22,808 nt of DNA from Candidatus Heimdallarchaeota archaeon (GTDB lineage Archaea; Asgardarchaeota; Heimdallarchaeia; Heimdallarchaeales; Kariarchaeaceae): contig JAAFKL010000023.1 in the NCBI GenBank assembly GCA_021399405.1, positions 1 through 22,808 of the forward strand, written 5' to 3'. Within the stretch, counting starts at the first letter, position 1. Every line of letters starts with the position of its first letter. Positions 1-8,361 of this stretch are shown in pieces. Under the pieces are notes generated by a model. It ran no database searches. It worked only from the letters and a program-made list of their open reading frames with translations, and was not told the origin of the DNA. The position numbers and the translations under genes are program-made.

Positions 1-150
1 AAAAATTATAAAATATACAATTTATTATTCGAATTTCGTTTAGTTGCTGCTATGCGCAATAATTTGGAAAATATTTTTTTGGTTGATGGAAGAATCAGAT
101 TTTTATTTTTGCAGAAAAAGAGATTTACTCTTAAATCGTTTAAATATTGA
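1..150 (+). CDS. Possible 3' end of an upstream ORF (very tentative)
   Basis: Reading frame 1 is open from the first base to a TGA at 148-150, about 49 codons. A run of this length without a stop is mildly unlikely in DNA this AT-rich, so it could be the tail of a gene entering from the left. The translated residues show no recognisable motif, and the TATA-like box for the next gene lies inside its last codons. It may be chance. Confidence 0.2.
   Translation, partial: KNYKIYNLLFEFRLVAAMRNNLENIFLVDGRIRFLFLQKKRFTLKSFKY
139..146 (+). promoter_or_regulatory. TATA-like box for the zinc-ribbon/Yip1-like gene
   Basis: TTTAAATA matches the archaeal box A consensus and is centred about 25 bases before the ATG at 168. 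That spacing predicts a transcript starting at or just before the start codon. Confidence 0.45.
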
Positions 151-158
151 CAAATTAT

Positions 159-165
159 AGGTGAT
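159..165 (+). promoter_or_regulatory. Shine-Dalgarno motif AGGTGAT
   Basis: AGGTGAT is a perfect complement to the usual archaeal 16S rRNA 3' end and lies 2 bases before the ATG at 168. It supports that start, although the gap is short and the TATA position would place the transcript start very near it. Confidence 0.5.
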
Positions 166-167
166 CC

Positions 168-1040
168 ATGTCAAGCAATTTTTGCCCTAACTGTGGAAAC
201 TCAGTAAAACCAGGAGCTAAATTCTGTGAAAAATGTGGGTATAGTATTGAAGCAGCGAAAAGCAATCAGGCACCAGAGAGTCCTGCAAAACCAGTATATC
301 AACAACCACCTCCTCAGCAACAATACAGCCAACCACCTCAACAGCCCTATGGTCAACCTCCACCACAATACCAACAAGGTGGATTTATGGGTAGGTTTTC
401 CAAACCTCCAGATTATATTAGACCCCCAAATTACGTATTCACAACGACGTTAAGTGAGCGAATTGTTGGCACAATGAAAATGAATGTCCATGTAGTGGAG
501 GAGATTGAGGATCGCCCAGAACTACAAGACGAAGCTAAAAAATTATTGCTATTCAGCCTTTTAGCAATTACAATTTTAAACATTGTTTCAATATTAACTC
601 TAACGGATACTTATAAGGTCGATGATGAAATTGGGACAATTGTCAACATCATCTTGGTTCGGTTTGCAGGTGGATATGTTTATATCTATCTACTCGCCAA
701 GGTAGGACAGTCTGTTGGAGGACAAGAGACCAGAGTCGATCTTGATGAACTAATGAGAGTGTTATCCTATGCTTACTTTGCTGTAGCTATTTATGAGGTA
801 TTATCACTATTAGCGAATTCTTCAGGAAACTTAGCTCTAGCCGTCATTAGCGGTATATTTTTGATCTACACTTTCATCTTATTTGCCTTTGTTATTCGTC
901 GCGCATTGGACAAGGGATATGGAACCGCAATATTAACAATTATTATAGCATTTTTAGGTGTTGCCGTTTACCAAACGATTGTCGGAATTTTAATATTTGA
1001 AATATTCGGAGACACATATAGCATCATTGATCCACTCTAA
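168..1040 (+). CDS. Zinc-ribbon protein with Yip1-like membrane domain
   Basis: The N-terminus is a short zinc ribbon with CxxC pairs C6/C9 and C20/C23, a double-zinc-ribbon type common in archaeal membrane proteins. Residues about 36-75 form a proline/glutamine/tyrosine-rich linker (repeated QQP and PPQ), probably disordered. The rest is a membrane domain with about five hydrophobic helices (roughly 125-145, 155-178, 196-215, 222-242, 253-277). A preceding segment (VEEIEDRPELQDEA) resembles the lead-in to Yip1-family domains. Yip1 proteins in eukaryotes interact with Rab GTPases in membrane trafficking; the archaeal role is unknown. The ribbon and linker should face the cytoplasm. The start is supported by AGGTGAT just upstream. 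The amidohydrolase follows after 83 bases. The Yip1 assignment rests on topology and pattern only; a generic DUF membrane protein is the alternative. Confidence 0.8.
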   Translation: MSSNFCPNCGNSVKPGAKFCEKCGYSIEAAKSNQAPESPAKPVYQQPPPQQQYSQPPQQPYGQPPPQYQQGGFMGRFSKPPDYIRPPNYVFTTTLSERIVGTMKMNVHVVEEIEDRPELQDEAKKLLLFSLLAITILNIVSILTLTDTYKVDDEIGTIVNIILVRFAGGYVYIYLLAKVGQSVGGQETRVDLDELMRVLSYAYFAVAIYEVLSLLANSSGNLALAVISGIFLIYTFILFAFVIRRALDKGYGTAILTIIIAFLGVAVYQTIVGILIFEIFGDTYSIIDPL

Positions 1041-1123
1041 AACAATTATTCGCGTAAACTAATTGATACAAATATTTACAAAACTAGATTAAACTTGATA
1101 AAATCAATTTCTGATGTGAATTT

Positions 1124-2374
1124 ATGAGTATTAGAACCGTCTTGCATGAAGGAAAATTACTTGATGTAAACTCAGGTAAGTTACTCGAAAATCATTCTAT
1201 AGTTATAGAAAATAGCAATATCAGCTGGATAGGAGAAAGTTCAGCTTTTGAAAAATCTGAAGATGATGAAATAATAAACCTTGAGGGAAAGCTGGTTATA
1301 CCTGGACTTATTGACTGTCATGTTCATCTTGAAGCATCATGCGAAATTGATTATTGGAAAGATAGGATGAGACGAAAAGACCCTATGTATCATTTCATAA
1401 CACTCAAACATGGACAAGAGCATCTAAAATCGGGTTTTACCACGGTTAGAGACTGTGGTGGAGACTTATGGGGAGGATCTCTGAGAAGAGCTTTTGAATC
1501 AAAAATGTTTCCAGGACCAAGATTATTAGTAGCCCAACGCCCAATGAGTCAATGGGGGAATCAAGAATCAATGGGACCTTCAGAATTCTTTGAAATTGAG
1601 AAAAAATATGAGATTTTGAGTGGGAAAGATGGGATTACCCATGCTGTTAGAGATAGGAAAAGGGATGGTTCAGATTTCATCAAAACCATGACTACTGGAG
1701 GTGTTTTGCACGGTATGGAATCTCAACTTGAACGATCACTTTGGACTGATGAGGAAATGTCAGCATTAGTAAAAGAAGCTCATAGGTTAGGTATGCACGT
1801 TGCAGTACATGCACACGGTAATCATGGCATACTCAAAGCAGCTACTGCAGGAGTTGATACGATTGAACATTGTAGCTTTGTAGATGAGGATGCTGCAAAA
1901 ATAATGATACAAAATGAAGTGCACTTGGTTCCAACACAAACGTCTGCATTTATTGACAAACCAGATATTATGAAATTATTGCCCCCAGAAGTTGCTAAAA
2001 AGACTATTGAAGTAGATGAAGCTATGTTCAAGAATCACAAGTTAGCATTTGAATTAGGGGTGAAAATTGCACTGGGAACCGACGCAGGTGTTCCTGGGAA
2101 TCCTCATGGGACCAGTGCAAGAGAGCTCACGTCAATGGTAAAATATATGGAAATCTCACCTCTTCAAGCAATTCAGATAGGTACAATTGAAGCGGCAAGA
2201 GCGATTAATTTGGATCATATGGTCGGTTCAATTGAAGTTGGCAAATCTGCGGATCTTATCGTTGTAAGTGGTAATGTACTTGAAAATGTTGAATTATTGG
2301 AGAACCACACAAATGTTGACTATGTAATTAAAGATGGAGACATTTTGGCTCAAAAAGGTCAATTAATAAATTAA
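1124..2374 (+). CDS. Metal-dependent amidohydrolase (imidazolonepropionase / Xaa-Pro dipeptidase type)
   Basis: A 416-residue amidohydrolase-superfamily enzyme with all metal-site elements visible: DCHVHLEAS (H66, H68), the lysine that is normally carboxylated in FIKTMTTGG (K187), HAHG (H229), IEHC (H249) and the catalytic aspartate in GTDAGVP (D320). The N- and C-terminal ends (VIPGLIDCHVHL, VGSIEVGKSADLIVV) form the small beta-sandwich typical of this superfamily. The IK-x-M-x-TGG and TDAG signatures are closest to the cytosolic group of Zn-dependent Xaa-Pro dipeptidases and imidazolonepropionase-like hydrolases. It should hydrolyse a C-N bond in a small substrate such as a cyclic amide or N-acyl/prolyl dipeptide; the substrate cannot be read from sequence. 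There are no histidine-degradation genes nearby, so hutI is not implied. It may share a transcript with the preceding gene. It converges on the RNA cyclase gene with a 19-base gap. Confidence 0.9.
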   Translation: MSIRTVLHEGKLLDVNSGKLLENHSIVIENSNISWIGESSAFEKSEDDEIINLEGKLVIPGLIDCHVHLEASCEIDYWKDRMRRKDPMYHFITLKHGQEHLKSGFTTVRDCGGDLWGGSLRRAFESKMFPGPRLLVAQRPMSQWGNQESMGPSEFFEIEKKYEILSGKDGITHAVRDRKRDGSDFIKTMTTGGVLHGMESQLERSLWTDEEMSALVKEAHRLGMHVAVHAHGNHGILKAATAGVDTIEHCSFVDEDAAKIMIQNEVHLVPTQTSAFIDKPDIMKLLPPEVAKKTIEVDEAMFKNHKLAFELGVKIALGTDAGVPGNPHGTSARELTSMVKYMEISPLQAIQIGTIEAARAINLDHMVGSIEVGKSADLIVVSGNVLENVELLENHTNVDYVIKDGDILAQKGQLIN

Positions 2375-2393
2375 ATATAATTGTCATTCACGG

Positions 2394-3434
2394 CTACGTT
2401 TTTTCTAAATAGTAAATATCGTCTTCTTGCCACATATGAAGAACATCACCGAGAATACTTTTGACGACTTTGAAATTTGCATCGATATGCGGAAAGATCC
2501 TTTCAAATGAATATCTTGATCCTGAGGGTAGTAGTGCTAATGGGAGAATCAATTGATCTGCTAATTGTTCATCTAGTGACCCTTTGTTATTAATTTCCTT
2601 CTTAGCCGCCTGAGCAGCCCTACGACCAGTATCTTCTGGTTTTATACCTTCTTGACCTATTCGGGCTACACCTTTAACGGTGCCGGAATCATATTTGATT
2701 ATGGAAGTGCATGCAGACCCTGAAGAGACTGCATCGGCATATCCCACAAGTTCTTTTGTTACATCTGGGAGGACACTTTTGAATCCAGCAATTTGTCTTT
2801 CAGCAATTTTCTGATTCCTTAAATGAGAAGAAGCATTAGAAATTACATCTATTGATTCTATTTCACCGGTTTCTAAAACAACTTTCTTTCTATCTAATGG
2901 TTCCATGTAAATTCTACCCATGGCACCCCCTTCTGGATAAAAACCAGGTTTCATCAATTGTGCATGTAATCTTAAGCCGAATTTTTCGAACAATGGCTTA
3001 TTTACTTCCATCAATACATCAAAATTAGGTGACCAATTTACATGTGTTCCACCACCTACAAAATCAAAACCAATCGGTTTTTGTGCTACAAACACGTAAT
3101 TTGACAAAGTTTGGATAATGAGAGACACAGCTGCCGAAGTCGGGAGTTGTATCATGGGGTGCTGTTTGTCGGGTACAAATGATTGATTGGGATAAATGGT
3201 AATTTTTGAGGATCCGATTGAACCACCTTCAAATACAGACCCAGTTAATTTACATAATAATTGTAGGCCAGTAAGGTGTTGAGTTCTCAAACCCTTTTTT
3301 TGTCTGTGCTGTCGGATATTAAAGACATGAATTGGTTTGTTTAATGCTATGGCAAGAGGTACTCCTACTCGTAAAACAGATCCACCACCAATTGAACCAT
3401 CAATTACGATCTTGTCTTCTTCAGTCATCACCAT
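2394..3434 (-). CDS. rtcA: RNA 3'-terminal phosphate cyclase (RtcA family), divergent ATP-site loop
   Basis: A 346-residue protein, close to the usual 340. RtcA converts an RNA 3'-phosphate to a 2',3'-cyclic phosphate through a histidine-AMP intermediate. Family landmarks are present in order: GGGSVLR (about 16-22), IRQHRQKKGLRTQHL (40-54), GGGTHVNWSPNFD (127-139), KPGFYPEGG (162-170), SSGSACTS (237-244) and LADQLILPLALL (291-302). H316 aligns without gaps, from memory, with the catalytic histidine of E. coli RtcA (H309), which argues against the catalytically dead Rcl1 branch. The first glycine loop is odd: the usual DGSxGEGGGQ appears as DGSIGGGS, two residues shorter and lacking the glutamate and glutamine. 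ATG at 3434 is used; another in-frame ATG at 3428 is possible. No rtcB is visible. The TPR gene lies upstream on the same strand, 90 bases away. Confidence 0.9.
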   Translation of the reverse strand: MVMTEEDKIVIDGSIGGGSVLRVGVPLAIALNKPIHVFNIRQHRQKKGLRTQHLTGLQLLCKLTGSVFEGGSIGSSKITIYPNQSFVPDKQHPMIQLPTSAAVSLIIQTLSNYVFVAQKPIGFDFVGGGTHVNWSPNFDVLMEVNKPLFEKFGLRLHAQLMKPGFYPEGGAMGRIYMEPLDRKKVVLETGEIESIDVISNASSHLRNQKIAERQIAGFKSVLPDVTKELVGYADAVSSGSACTSIIKYDSGTVKGVARIGQEGIKPEDTGRRAAQAAKKEINNKGSLDEQLADQLILPLALLPSGSRYSFERIFPHIDANFKVVKSILGDVLHMWQEDDIYYLEKT

Positions 3435-3499
3435 GCCCTTATTTTTCCATGGATGAAAGATAAAAAAACTCTTCCCTTGTTGAATTAAATGTGATACAT

Positions 3500-3516
3500 C
3501 TAAATTTGTAATTTAG
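3500..3516. repeat. Short inverted repeat between the TPR and rtcA genes
   Basis: CTAAATT and AATTTAG form a 7-bp inverted repeat around a 3-base loop, starting 8 bases past the stop codon of the minus-strand TPR gene. It could be a weak transcription terminator or an operator in the leader of rtcA. The stem is all A/T apart from one pair, so chance is possible. Confidence 0.3.
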
Positions 3517-3524
3517 AATTTTAA

Positions 3525-4988
3525 TTAATCAGATTTACTTAGAGAGTCGTAATCGGATTTGTAATGTGCTCGGACATTTCTACCTTCTTCTTGTATCACG
3601 GTTCTATTTATTGATAATATATTATCAAGGTAATCTCGAATTTTTGATTGATCAATTCTTTCCTTGATGGTTGCACCTTTAGAGAGAAGGGTCTGCCAAG
3701 ATACGAGATCTTCTTGTAATTGTTTTCTTTCAAATTCTGCTTTATCTTTTAAGAAATCGTATCCGTGTTTTTCTGCTAATATACTCGCATCTTCAAAGAT
3801 TTTGTCAGCTTTTGTAAAATTCGTATTAATCAATTCTATTTTTGCATTAAGAATTAAAGCTTCTACGGAGAGGTACCTATTATCTTGCCTACTGGCCATT
3901 TCAAAAATTTGAATGTACAAACTACTAAGTTCTAACAACACTTGAGGTTCCGAATAGGTTCTTAATTCATCGATTAGTAGATCACTCAGATGTAGTAATA
4001 TTTCACTTCGGATCTCGAAATCTAATTCTTCGTGTAACAATTCTTCAAATATTTCTTGGGCAATGATTTTTTGTTTTACTCGAGGAGAGAATTTCAGAAT
4101 TAATCCCTCAGAAAATCGGGTCATGAAATCAATATTACTCGCAGTTGATGATTTATTGATTTTTAATAGTTCCTTGTAATAGGTTTTAGCAAGGTTGATT
4201 TGATTATAAAGTACAAGGAAATTAATTAAGACAGCAAGAGAATCTGCGATCCGGTAAGAATTCCCAAGTTCCCGTAATATGTCAAGTGACTCGATTTTGT
4301 AATTTATTGCTTCACTTTTTTTACCTAATTCCCAATATGTCTCTCCAAGTAAACCGAGCACCAATGCTTCATCACCTTTTTTACCAAGATCTCTGAGGAT
4401 TGATAATGCACGATTGTAGTTTTCAAGGGTTTTCTTTTGATCTCCTTTGTAACTATAAACAATTGCTAAATTGGCAAGAGTAGCTGCAATCCTGTTCTGA
4501 GCACCCAGATCAACACTGATTGACAGACTCCGTTCTAGAAAACTAAGTGATTCATTTAGTTGACCTGTACTCTGACAAATAGTACCATAAGTATGTAGAA
4601 CATGAGCTTTTACTCCTAAATCATCAGAAATTGTCTCATCAATTATTGAAAGAAGAAGGTATGTTTCATGAATTAGTGCACTAGCTTGGTCTAATTCTCC
4701 CAAACTCCAATGGATCAAGCTTTTTTGTCTCATTGCGTCAATCTTAACTAAGGAAATTTCTGAATTGGTTAACGAGCTTACTAGTTGATCTGCTACATCG
4801 AAAGTTCCGTTGTAAATCAAAGCTTCAGATTTTAACAATAATAACCTTTCAGATGGGTTTGGATCATTATCAATTAATTCAATTACTTCATCATAGTTAC
4901 CCTGTGAGATTAATTCTGTGAATCGATCAACTGACCCCATGATTGATGTTCTCCCTAGTAAATTATATTGTGTTACATTATTAAACAT
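3525..4988 (-). CDS. Tetratricopeptide-repeat protein
   Basis: An all-helical 487-residue protein with clear TPR units across roughly residues 125-275. Examples are the stretch with LNESLSFLERSLSIS (145-159), LANLAIVYSYKGDQKKTLEN (171-190) and LGLLGETYWELGKKSEAINY (211-230). The unit spacing is about 40 residues, as in the longer kinesin-light-chain/Rapsyn-like TPRs. Weaker helical repeats continue to about residue 430, then a charged C-terminal tail. No catalytic, signal or membrane segment is seen. Such proteins are protein-protein scaffolds; the partner is unknown. Two starts are possible: ATG at 4988, or ATG at 4940 (residue 17), which has an AGGGAG motif 10 bases upstream. It diverges from the RecA-like gene over a 236-base region. 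Confidence 0.85.
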   Translation of the reverse strand: MFNNVTQYNLLGRTSIMGSVDRFTELISQGNYDEVIELIDNDPNPSERLLLLKSEALIYNGTFDVADQLVSSLTNSEISLVKIDAMRQKSLIHWSLGELDQASALIHETYLLLSIIDETISDDLGVKAHVLHTYGTICQSTGQLNESLSFLERSLSISVDLGAQNRIAATLANLAIVYSYKGDQKKTLENYNRALSILRDLGKKGDEALVLGLLGETYWELGKKSEAINYKIESLDILRELGNSYRIADSLAVLINFLVLYNQINLAKTYYKELLKINKSSTASNIDFMTRFSEGLILKFSPRVKQKIIAQEIFEELLHEELDFEIRSEILLHLSDLLIDELRTYSEPQVLLELSSLYIQIFEMASRQDNRYLSVEALILNAKIELINTNFTKADKIFEDASILAEKHGYDFLKDKAEFERKQLQEDLVSWQTLLSKGATIKERIDQSKIRDYLDNILSINRTVIQEEGRNVRAHYKSDYDSLSKSD

Positions 4989-5106
4989 TTGTGGGGAGAT
5001 TTATTTACAAATTGTATATGATAGTGATTAATTAATTATCTAAAACATAATGTATTTGCACTCTCACTTGCTAAAATTGTTCTTGGATTAAATTATATCA
5101 TTTTGT

Positions 5107-5129
5107 TTGTAATTGTAAATTAATTACAA
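5107..5129. repeat. Inverted repeat in the divergent TPR / RecA-like promoter region
   Basis: TTGTAATT and AATTACAA form a perfect 8-bp inverted repeat with a 7-base spacer, about 55 bases upstream of the TATA-like box for the RecA-like gene. This size and position fit an operator for a dimeric winged-helix regulator, but the sequence is AT-rich and binding is only a guess. The rest of 4989-5224 holds no gene that can be supported. Confidence 0.35.
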
Positions 5130-5184
5130 TAGATATTTCATTAGTATACGTGATATAGCTTTGAAAAATTAAAAATCCTCCAGC

Positions 5185-5194
5185 GATATATTTA
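5185..5194 (+). promoter_or_regulatory. TATA-like box for the RecA-like ATPase gene
   Basis: GATATATTTA lies about 35 bases before the ATG at 5225. It predicts transcription starting around 5215 with a very short leader. No good Shine-Dalgarno motif precedes this ATG. Confidence 0.4.
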
Positions 5195-5224
5195 TTAGGA
5201 AAATTTATTATCATAATTTATAGA

Positions 5225-6409
5225 ATGGCAAAAAAGAAAACAAAAAAGAAATCCACATTCTTTGAAGATGATAAAAAACAAGAAGAAAATGTAGGAACTT
5301 CAAATACCGGAATGTTCCCTCCTGAGAGTGATGATGGCTTCCAAGGCCAATTTCCACCGCAACAAGATCAATTTCAACAACCTGAGCAACAGGGTCAATT
5401 TCAACAACCTGGACAACAAGGGGGAGATCAAATGGCAATGTTTTCTCAAATGATGCAAAGTTTTCAGTCAATGATGAATCTTGGGGCACTCCCTCAGCAA
5501 TGGTCTTCTTCTTCACCTTTTCAGAGTGTAGAAGCTAGTATTGAACCTGATGCAATACCGCATGACATTATATATCCTAAAACGTTAGAACGAGGCATAA
5601 CTACTCAAGTTGGAATTGATCTTCATCCACTTTATTCTAAATTATTTAATGATAAAGATGGCAATTCACTTGGTGGTATTCCAAGTGGTTGTACATTGAC
5701 ATTGACTGGACCGGCTTATTCTGGGAAGACTCGATCAGCTTTAGAAATGATTGTTAAAGCCGTTATGCAAGGAATAAAAGTGTCATATGTAGTTGCTGAA
5801 GAAGGATTCTATGATGAAGCAAACTCTGGCAGAAATGATTTATTTTCTCGATTTCTCGAAGTCGCAGTTGATGTCTCAGGAATGACTGAGAAGAAATTCC
5901 GAGCAGCCCATGACGAAGATTACATTATCATACCAAATCAATACCATCTCGGGAAAGATTGGTCTGACTTTATCAAAGATTATAGATATGCCGTTGAGGA
6001 ATTAAATTGTAAATTAACTATAATTGATTCAATAAATATGCTTGACCCCTCAAAATTGAATACTGTAGACAATCTAAACTCATTGAAGACATATAACCAT
6101 GAAAAAGGGATCACATGTATTGTGATTGGACAGGTCAAAGATTCAGGAGTTCCACAGGGTGGTGAAGGATTGTTCCATTCGAGTGAAGTCTCAATCCATA
6201 TTTATGAACAAACAATGACATCAAAGGAGATAGCTGCTCGTTGGGGATCTAACTATCGAGATAGTATTTCACTGATATCTGCTAGATCAAAAGTATGCTC
6301 TTCTATAGCTTATCCAGTCAGGATAAAAGAGAACGATAAAGGTCTAATAAGAGCTGTAAAAGAACAACCAGTTGAACATGACTTTCCTGAAGGATTTTGG
6401 GATTCATAA
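5225..6409 (+). CDS. RecA/RadA-superfamily ATPase with Q/P-rich N-terminal tail
   Basis: Residues 1-20 are strongly basic (KKKTKKKS). Residues about 30-90 are low-complexity and rich in Gln, Pro, Gly and Met, including two QFQQP-type repeats. The RecA-like core follows: Walker A GPAYSGKT (162-169, K168), the acidic AEEGFYDE after strand 2 (191-198), Walker B CKLTIIDSINML (262-273, D268), IGQVKDSG (301-308), then GGEGLFHSSEVSIHIYE (312-328), matching the region before the lid in KaiC/RadA proteins. It should be a DNA- or protein-dependent ATPase working as a ring or filament. It lacks the N-terminal helix-hairpin-helix domain of archaeal RadA recombinase, so it is more likely a paralogue than the main recombinase. 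Its stop lies inside the start region of the ligase gene, so the two are translationally coupled and probably act together in DNA repair. Whether it is RadB-like, KaiC-like or a lineage-specific branch cannot be decided here. Confidence 0.85.
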   Translation: MAKKKTKKKSTFFEDDKKQEENVGTSNTGMFPPESDDGFQGQFPPQQDQFQQPEQQGQFQQPGQQGGDQMAMFSQMMQSFQSMMNLGALPQQWSSSSPFQSVEASIEPDAIPHDIIYPKTLERGITTQVGIDLHPLYSKLFNDKDGNSLGGIPSGCTLTLTGPAYSGKTRSALEMIVKAVMQGIKVSYVVAEEGFYDEANSGRNDLFSRFLEVAVDVSGMTEKKFRAAHDEDYIIIPNQYHLGKDWSDFIKDYRYAVEELNCKLTIIDSINMLDPSKLNTVDNLNSLKTYNHEKGITCIVIGQVKDSGVPQGGEGLFHSSEVSIHIYEQTMTSKEIAARWGSNYRDSISLISARSKVCSSIAYPVRIKENDKGLIRAVKEQPVEHDFPEGFWDS

Positions 6410-8358
6410 AAGGTGAATTACTGATCAGACTTGAAAGTATCCCGCCTATAACACTGGAAACTCCAGATAATTGGGAAAAGGCAATAAATTTGATTAATCA
6501 GGATAATGATGTCCATAGTTTAACCATTAACGATTATTACAAAATTGCTGACCAATTTCAAACCCCTCTTCATATTATATATTTGATTACCCATAAATTA
6601 CGCAATGGAGAAATATTTGATCCAGAGAGTTTGGCTTCTTCACCATTCTACGCTATTTGCCGTGACGTGTTAACTCCTTACAAAAACAAAGCTTTCATCT
6701 TTCGCAAGTATTTGAATATCAAATATCCCTATATAAAAAATACAGATGAAAGACTGAAATGGTTTTTGCGGATTAAAAATGGTCTTTCATTGAGCCAAAA
6801 AGTAAGTTTACTTGAAAGTGAGACCAATTTAACTTCTATGGGAATGGGGAAAACAAGATTTGAACAGGCTTTACAAAGGACAAATTTATCCCTCACACAT
6901 AGAGATGTTGAGAAAAAACGATTATTGGAATTTGATGGAGAATGGGCATTAACAGTTGCATCTTATGTACAAAAAGAACGTGGAGATTTAACTGCTGCAG
7001 AAGTTCTATTAACCGCAGACGCACTCTCTGAAGAAACTAAAAGCAGTATCTCTGTTGCGGTGTTATCTAACCTACTTTCAAGAATGGGAAAAATAGAAGT
7101 TTATTTTGTTGCTGTCCAAGTTAAGAAATTTCATGATCAAATTTCTCGTACCTCTAGCTTAGTCAGAGCATTTTCAGATGTATTTGATACTGATGTAAAA
7201 ATGCTTGAGAGATTGGTTTCAATGCATTCAATGACGGATGTAGCTTTGTTGGTAGAAAATGGTGAACCACTGGTCAAATTCACTCGATTGTTGCCCTTTC
7301 GCACATTTCGTCCTATGTTAGCAGCTAAATGGAACAAAAAATACAGGTTCCCTTCAATTGCAGAGGCGAAATATGATGGAATTAGGCTCCTGATCCATAA
7401 ATCAGGTAATAGAATCCAATGTTTTTCACGTCGACGAAAAAATTATACTTACAAGTTTCCTGCAATTACTAACCTTCGAGATGTTATCCCTGCTTTTTCA
7501 GTTATTTTGGATGGAGAAATTGTGGGGATAAAAATGACAATGACTGGTCCACGCTATGCTAATGTCTACGAAATGCATGATGCCATTAATCAAAATCAAG
7601 GAAATTTTGTATTTCGATATATAATTTTCGATATACTCTACTTAAACGGATTCGAGTTAACTCAAATTCCATTTGGTAGGCGTCGACAAATCCGAAATCA
7701 ATTGGCGAATGCAATACAAGTTGCGATTAAACAAAAAGGAATCTCTCTGGGTATTGAAATTCAAGAAGTAGAGACCATAGATGTAAATTCTAAAGATCAG
7801 CTGATTCGAGCATATAACCAATATTTGGATACCGGGTGCGAAGGTGCGATTTTGAAAAACCCACAGGGAATATATGTGATGGGAAAAAGATCTCCATCTT
7901 GGTTTAAATTAAAACCAAAAGAAACCCTTGATGTAGCAATCACAGGGATTATTCCACTACAATCACCTACTGGGATTAGAGTTTGGGGGATAAGATATGC
8001 AATTCGTAAAGAAACTCAATATGTAAATATAGGTATGATCAGAGGATTAGATCAACAACGAGGTCATAGATTGGCGGAATTATTGGTAGTTAATGGATTG
8101 CTCCCTCAACAGCCACAAATGGTTGATTTAGGGGAAAACATAGAACATTTGGGTCGATTTTCAGGGATGCATGAAAAATTGGGAATTGAAGTTGAACCCC
8201 AGATTGTCATTACAATTGATAGCCTAGGAATTGTTAAGAAAGAAGATCGATTCTCTCTAAGAAATGCTAGATTTCTGTATATACGTGAAGACAAACCAGT
8301 TGATGAAATATCTACATATAATGATATGTATGATTATTATATGAGCTCACATACTTGA
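6397..8358 (+). CDS. lig: ATP-dependent DNA ligase
   Basis: All nucleotidyltransferase motifs of ATP-dependent DNA ligases are visible: motif I EAKYDGIR (323-330) with the AMP-accepting K325, motif III LDGEIVG (371-377), motif IIIa FDILYLNG (411-418), motif IV EGAILK (482-487), motif V WFKLK (502-506) and motif VI FSLRNARFLYIREDK (619-633). Residues about 40-300 form the helical DNA-binding domain and 510-635 the OB fold. At 653 residues it is longer than most archaeal ligases (about 560-600); motif VI carries SLRNAR where SLRFPR is usual. It seals nicks by way of ligase-AMP and DNA-AMP. The start is unclear: TTG at 6397 has GAAGGA just upstream and overlaps the RecA-like gene by 13 bases. 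A strong AGGTGA at 6411-6416 instead points to CTG at 6421. The first in-frame ATG is about 148 codons in, too late for a whole DNA-binding domain. Confidence 0.95.
   Translation: MGFIKGELLIRLESIPPITLETPDNWEKAINLINQDNDVHSLTINDYYKIADQFQTPLHIIYLITHKLRNGEIFDPESLASSPFYAICRDVLTPYKNKAFIFRKYLNIKYPYIKNTDERLKWFLRIKNGLSLSQKVSLLESETNLTSMGMGKTRFEQALQRTNLSLTHRDVEKKRLLEFDGEWALTVASYVQKERGDLTAAEVLLTADALSEETKSSISVAVLSNLLSRMGKIEVYFVAVQVKKFHDQISRTSSLVRAFSDVFDTDVKMLERLVSMHSMTDVALLVENGEPLVKFTRLLPFRTFRPMLAAKWNKKYRFPSIAEAKYDGIRLLIHKSGNRIQCFSRRRKNYTYKFPAITNLRDVIPAFSVILDGEIVGIKMTMTGPRYANVYEMHDAINQNQGNFVFRYIIFDILYLNGFELTQIPFGRRRQIRNQLANAIQVAIKQKGISLGIEIQEVETIDVNSKDQLIRAYNQYLDTGCEGAILKNPQGIYVMGKRSPSWFKLKPKETLDVAITGIIPLQSPTGIRVWGIRYAIRKETQYVNIGMIRGLDQQRGHRLAELLVVNGLLPQQPQMVDLGENIEHLGRFSGMHEKLGIEVEPQIVITIDSLGIVKKEDRFSLRNARFLYIREDKPVDEISTYNDMYDYYMSSHT
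6411..6416 (+). promoter_or_regulatory. Shine-Dalgarno motif AGGTGA near the ligase start
   Basis: AGGTGA sits 1 base after the RecA-like stop codon and 4 bases before an in-frame CTG at 6421. There is no ATG, GTG or TTG at the right distance in frame. It suggests a non-standard start codon or simply a coupling signal inside the ligase gene. Confidence 0.45.
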
Positions 8359-8361
8359 TGA

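Noticed and set aside
5211..5516. Minus-strand ORF of 101 codons
   Set aside because: Shadow of the glutamine-rich tail of the RecA-like gene; its repeats mirror those of the plus strand.
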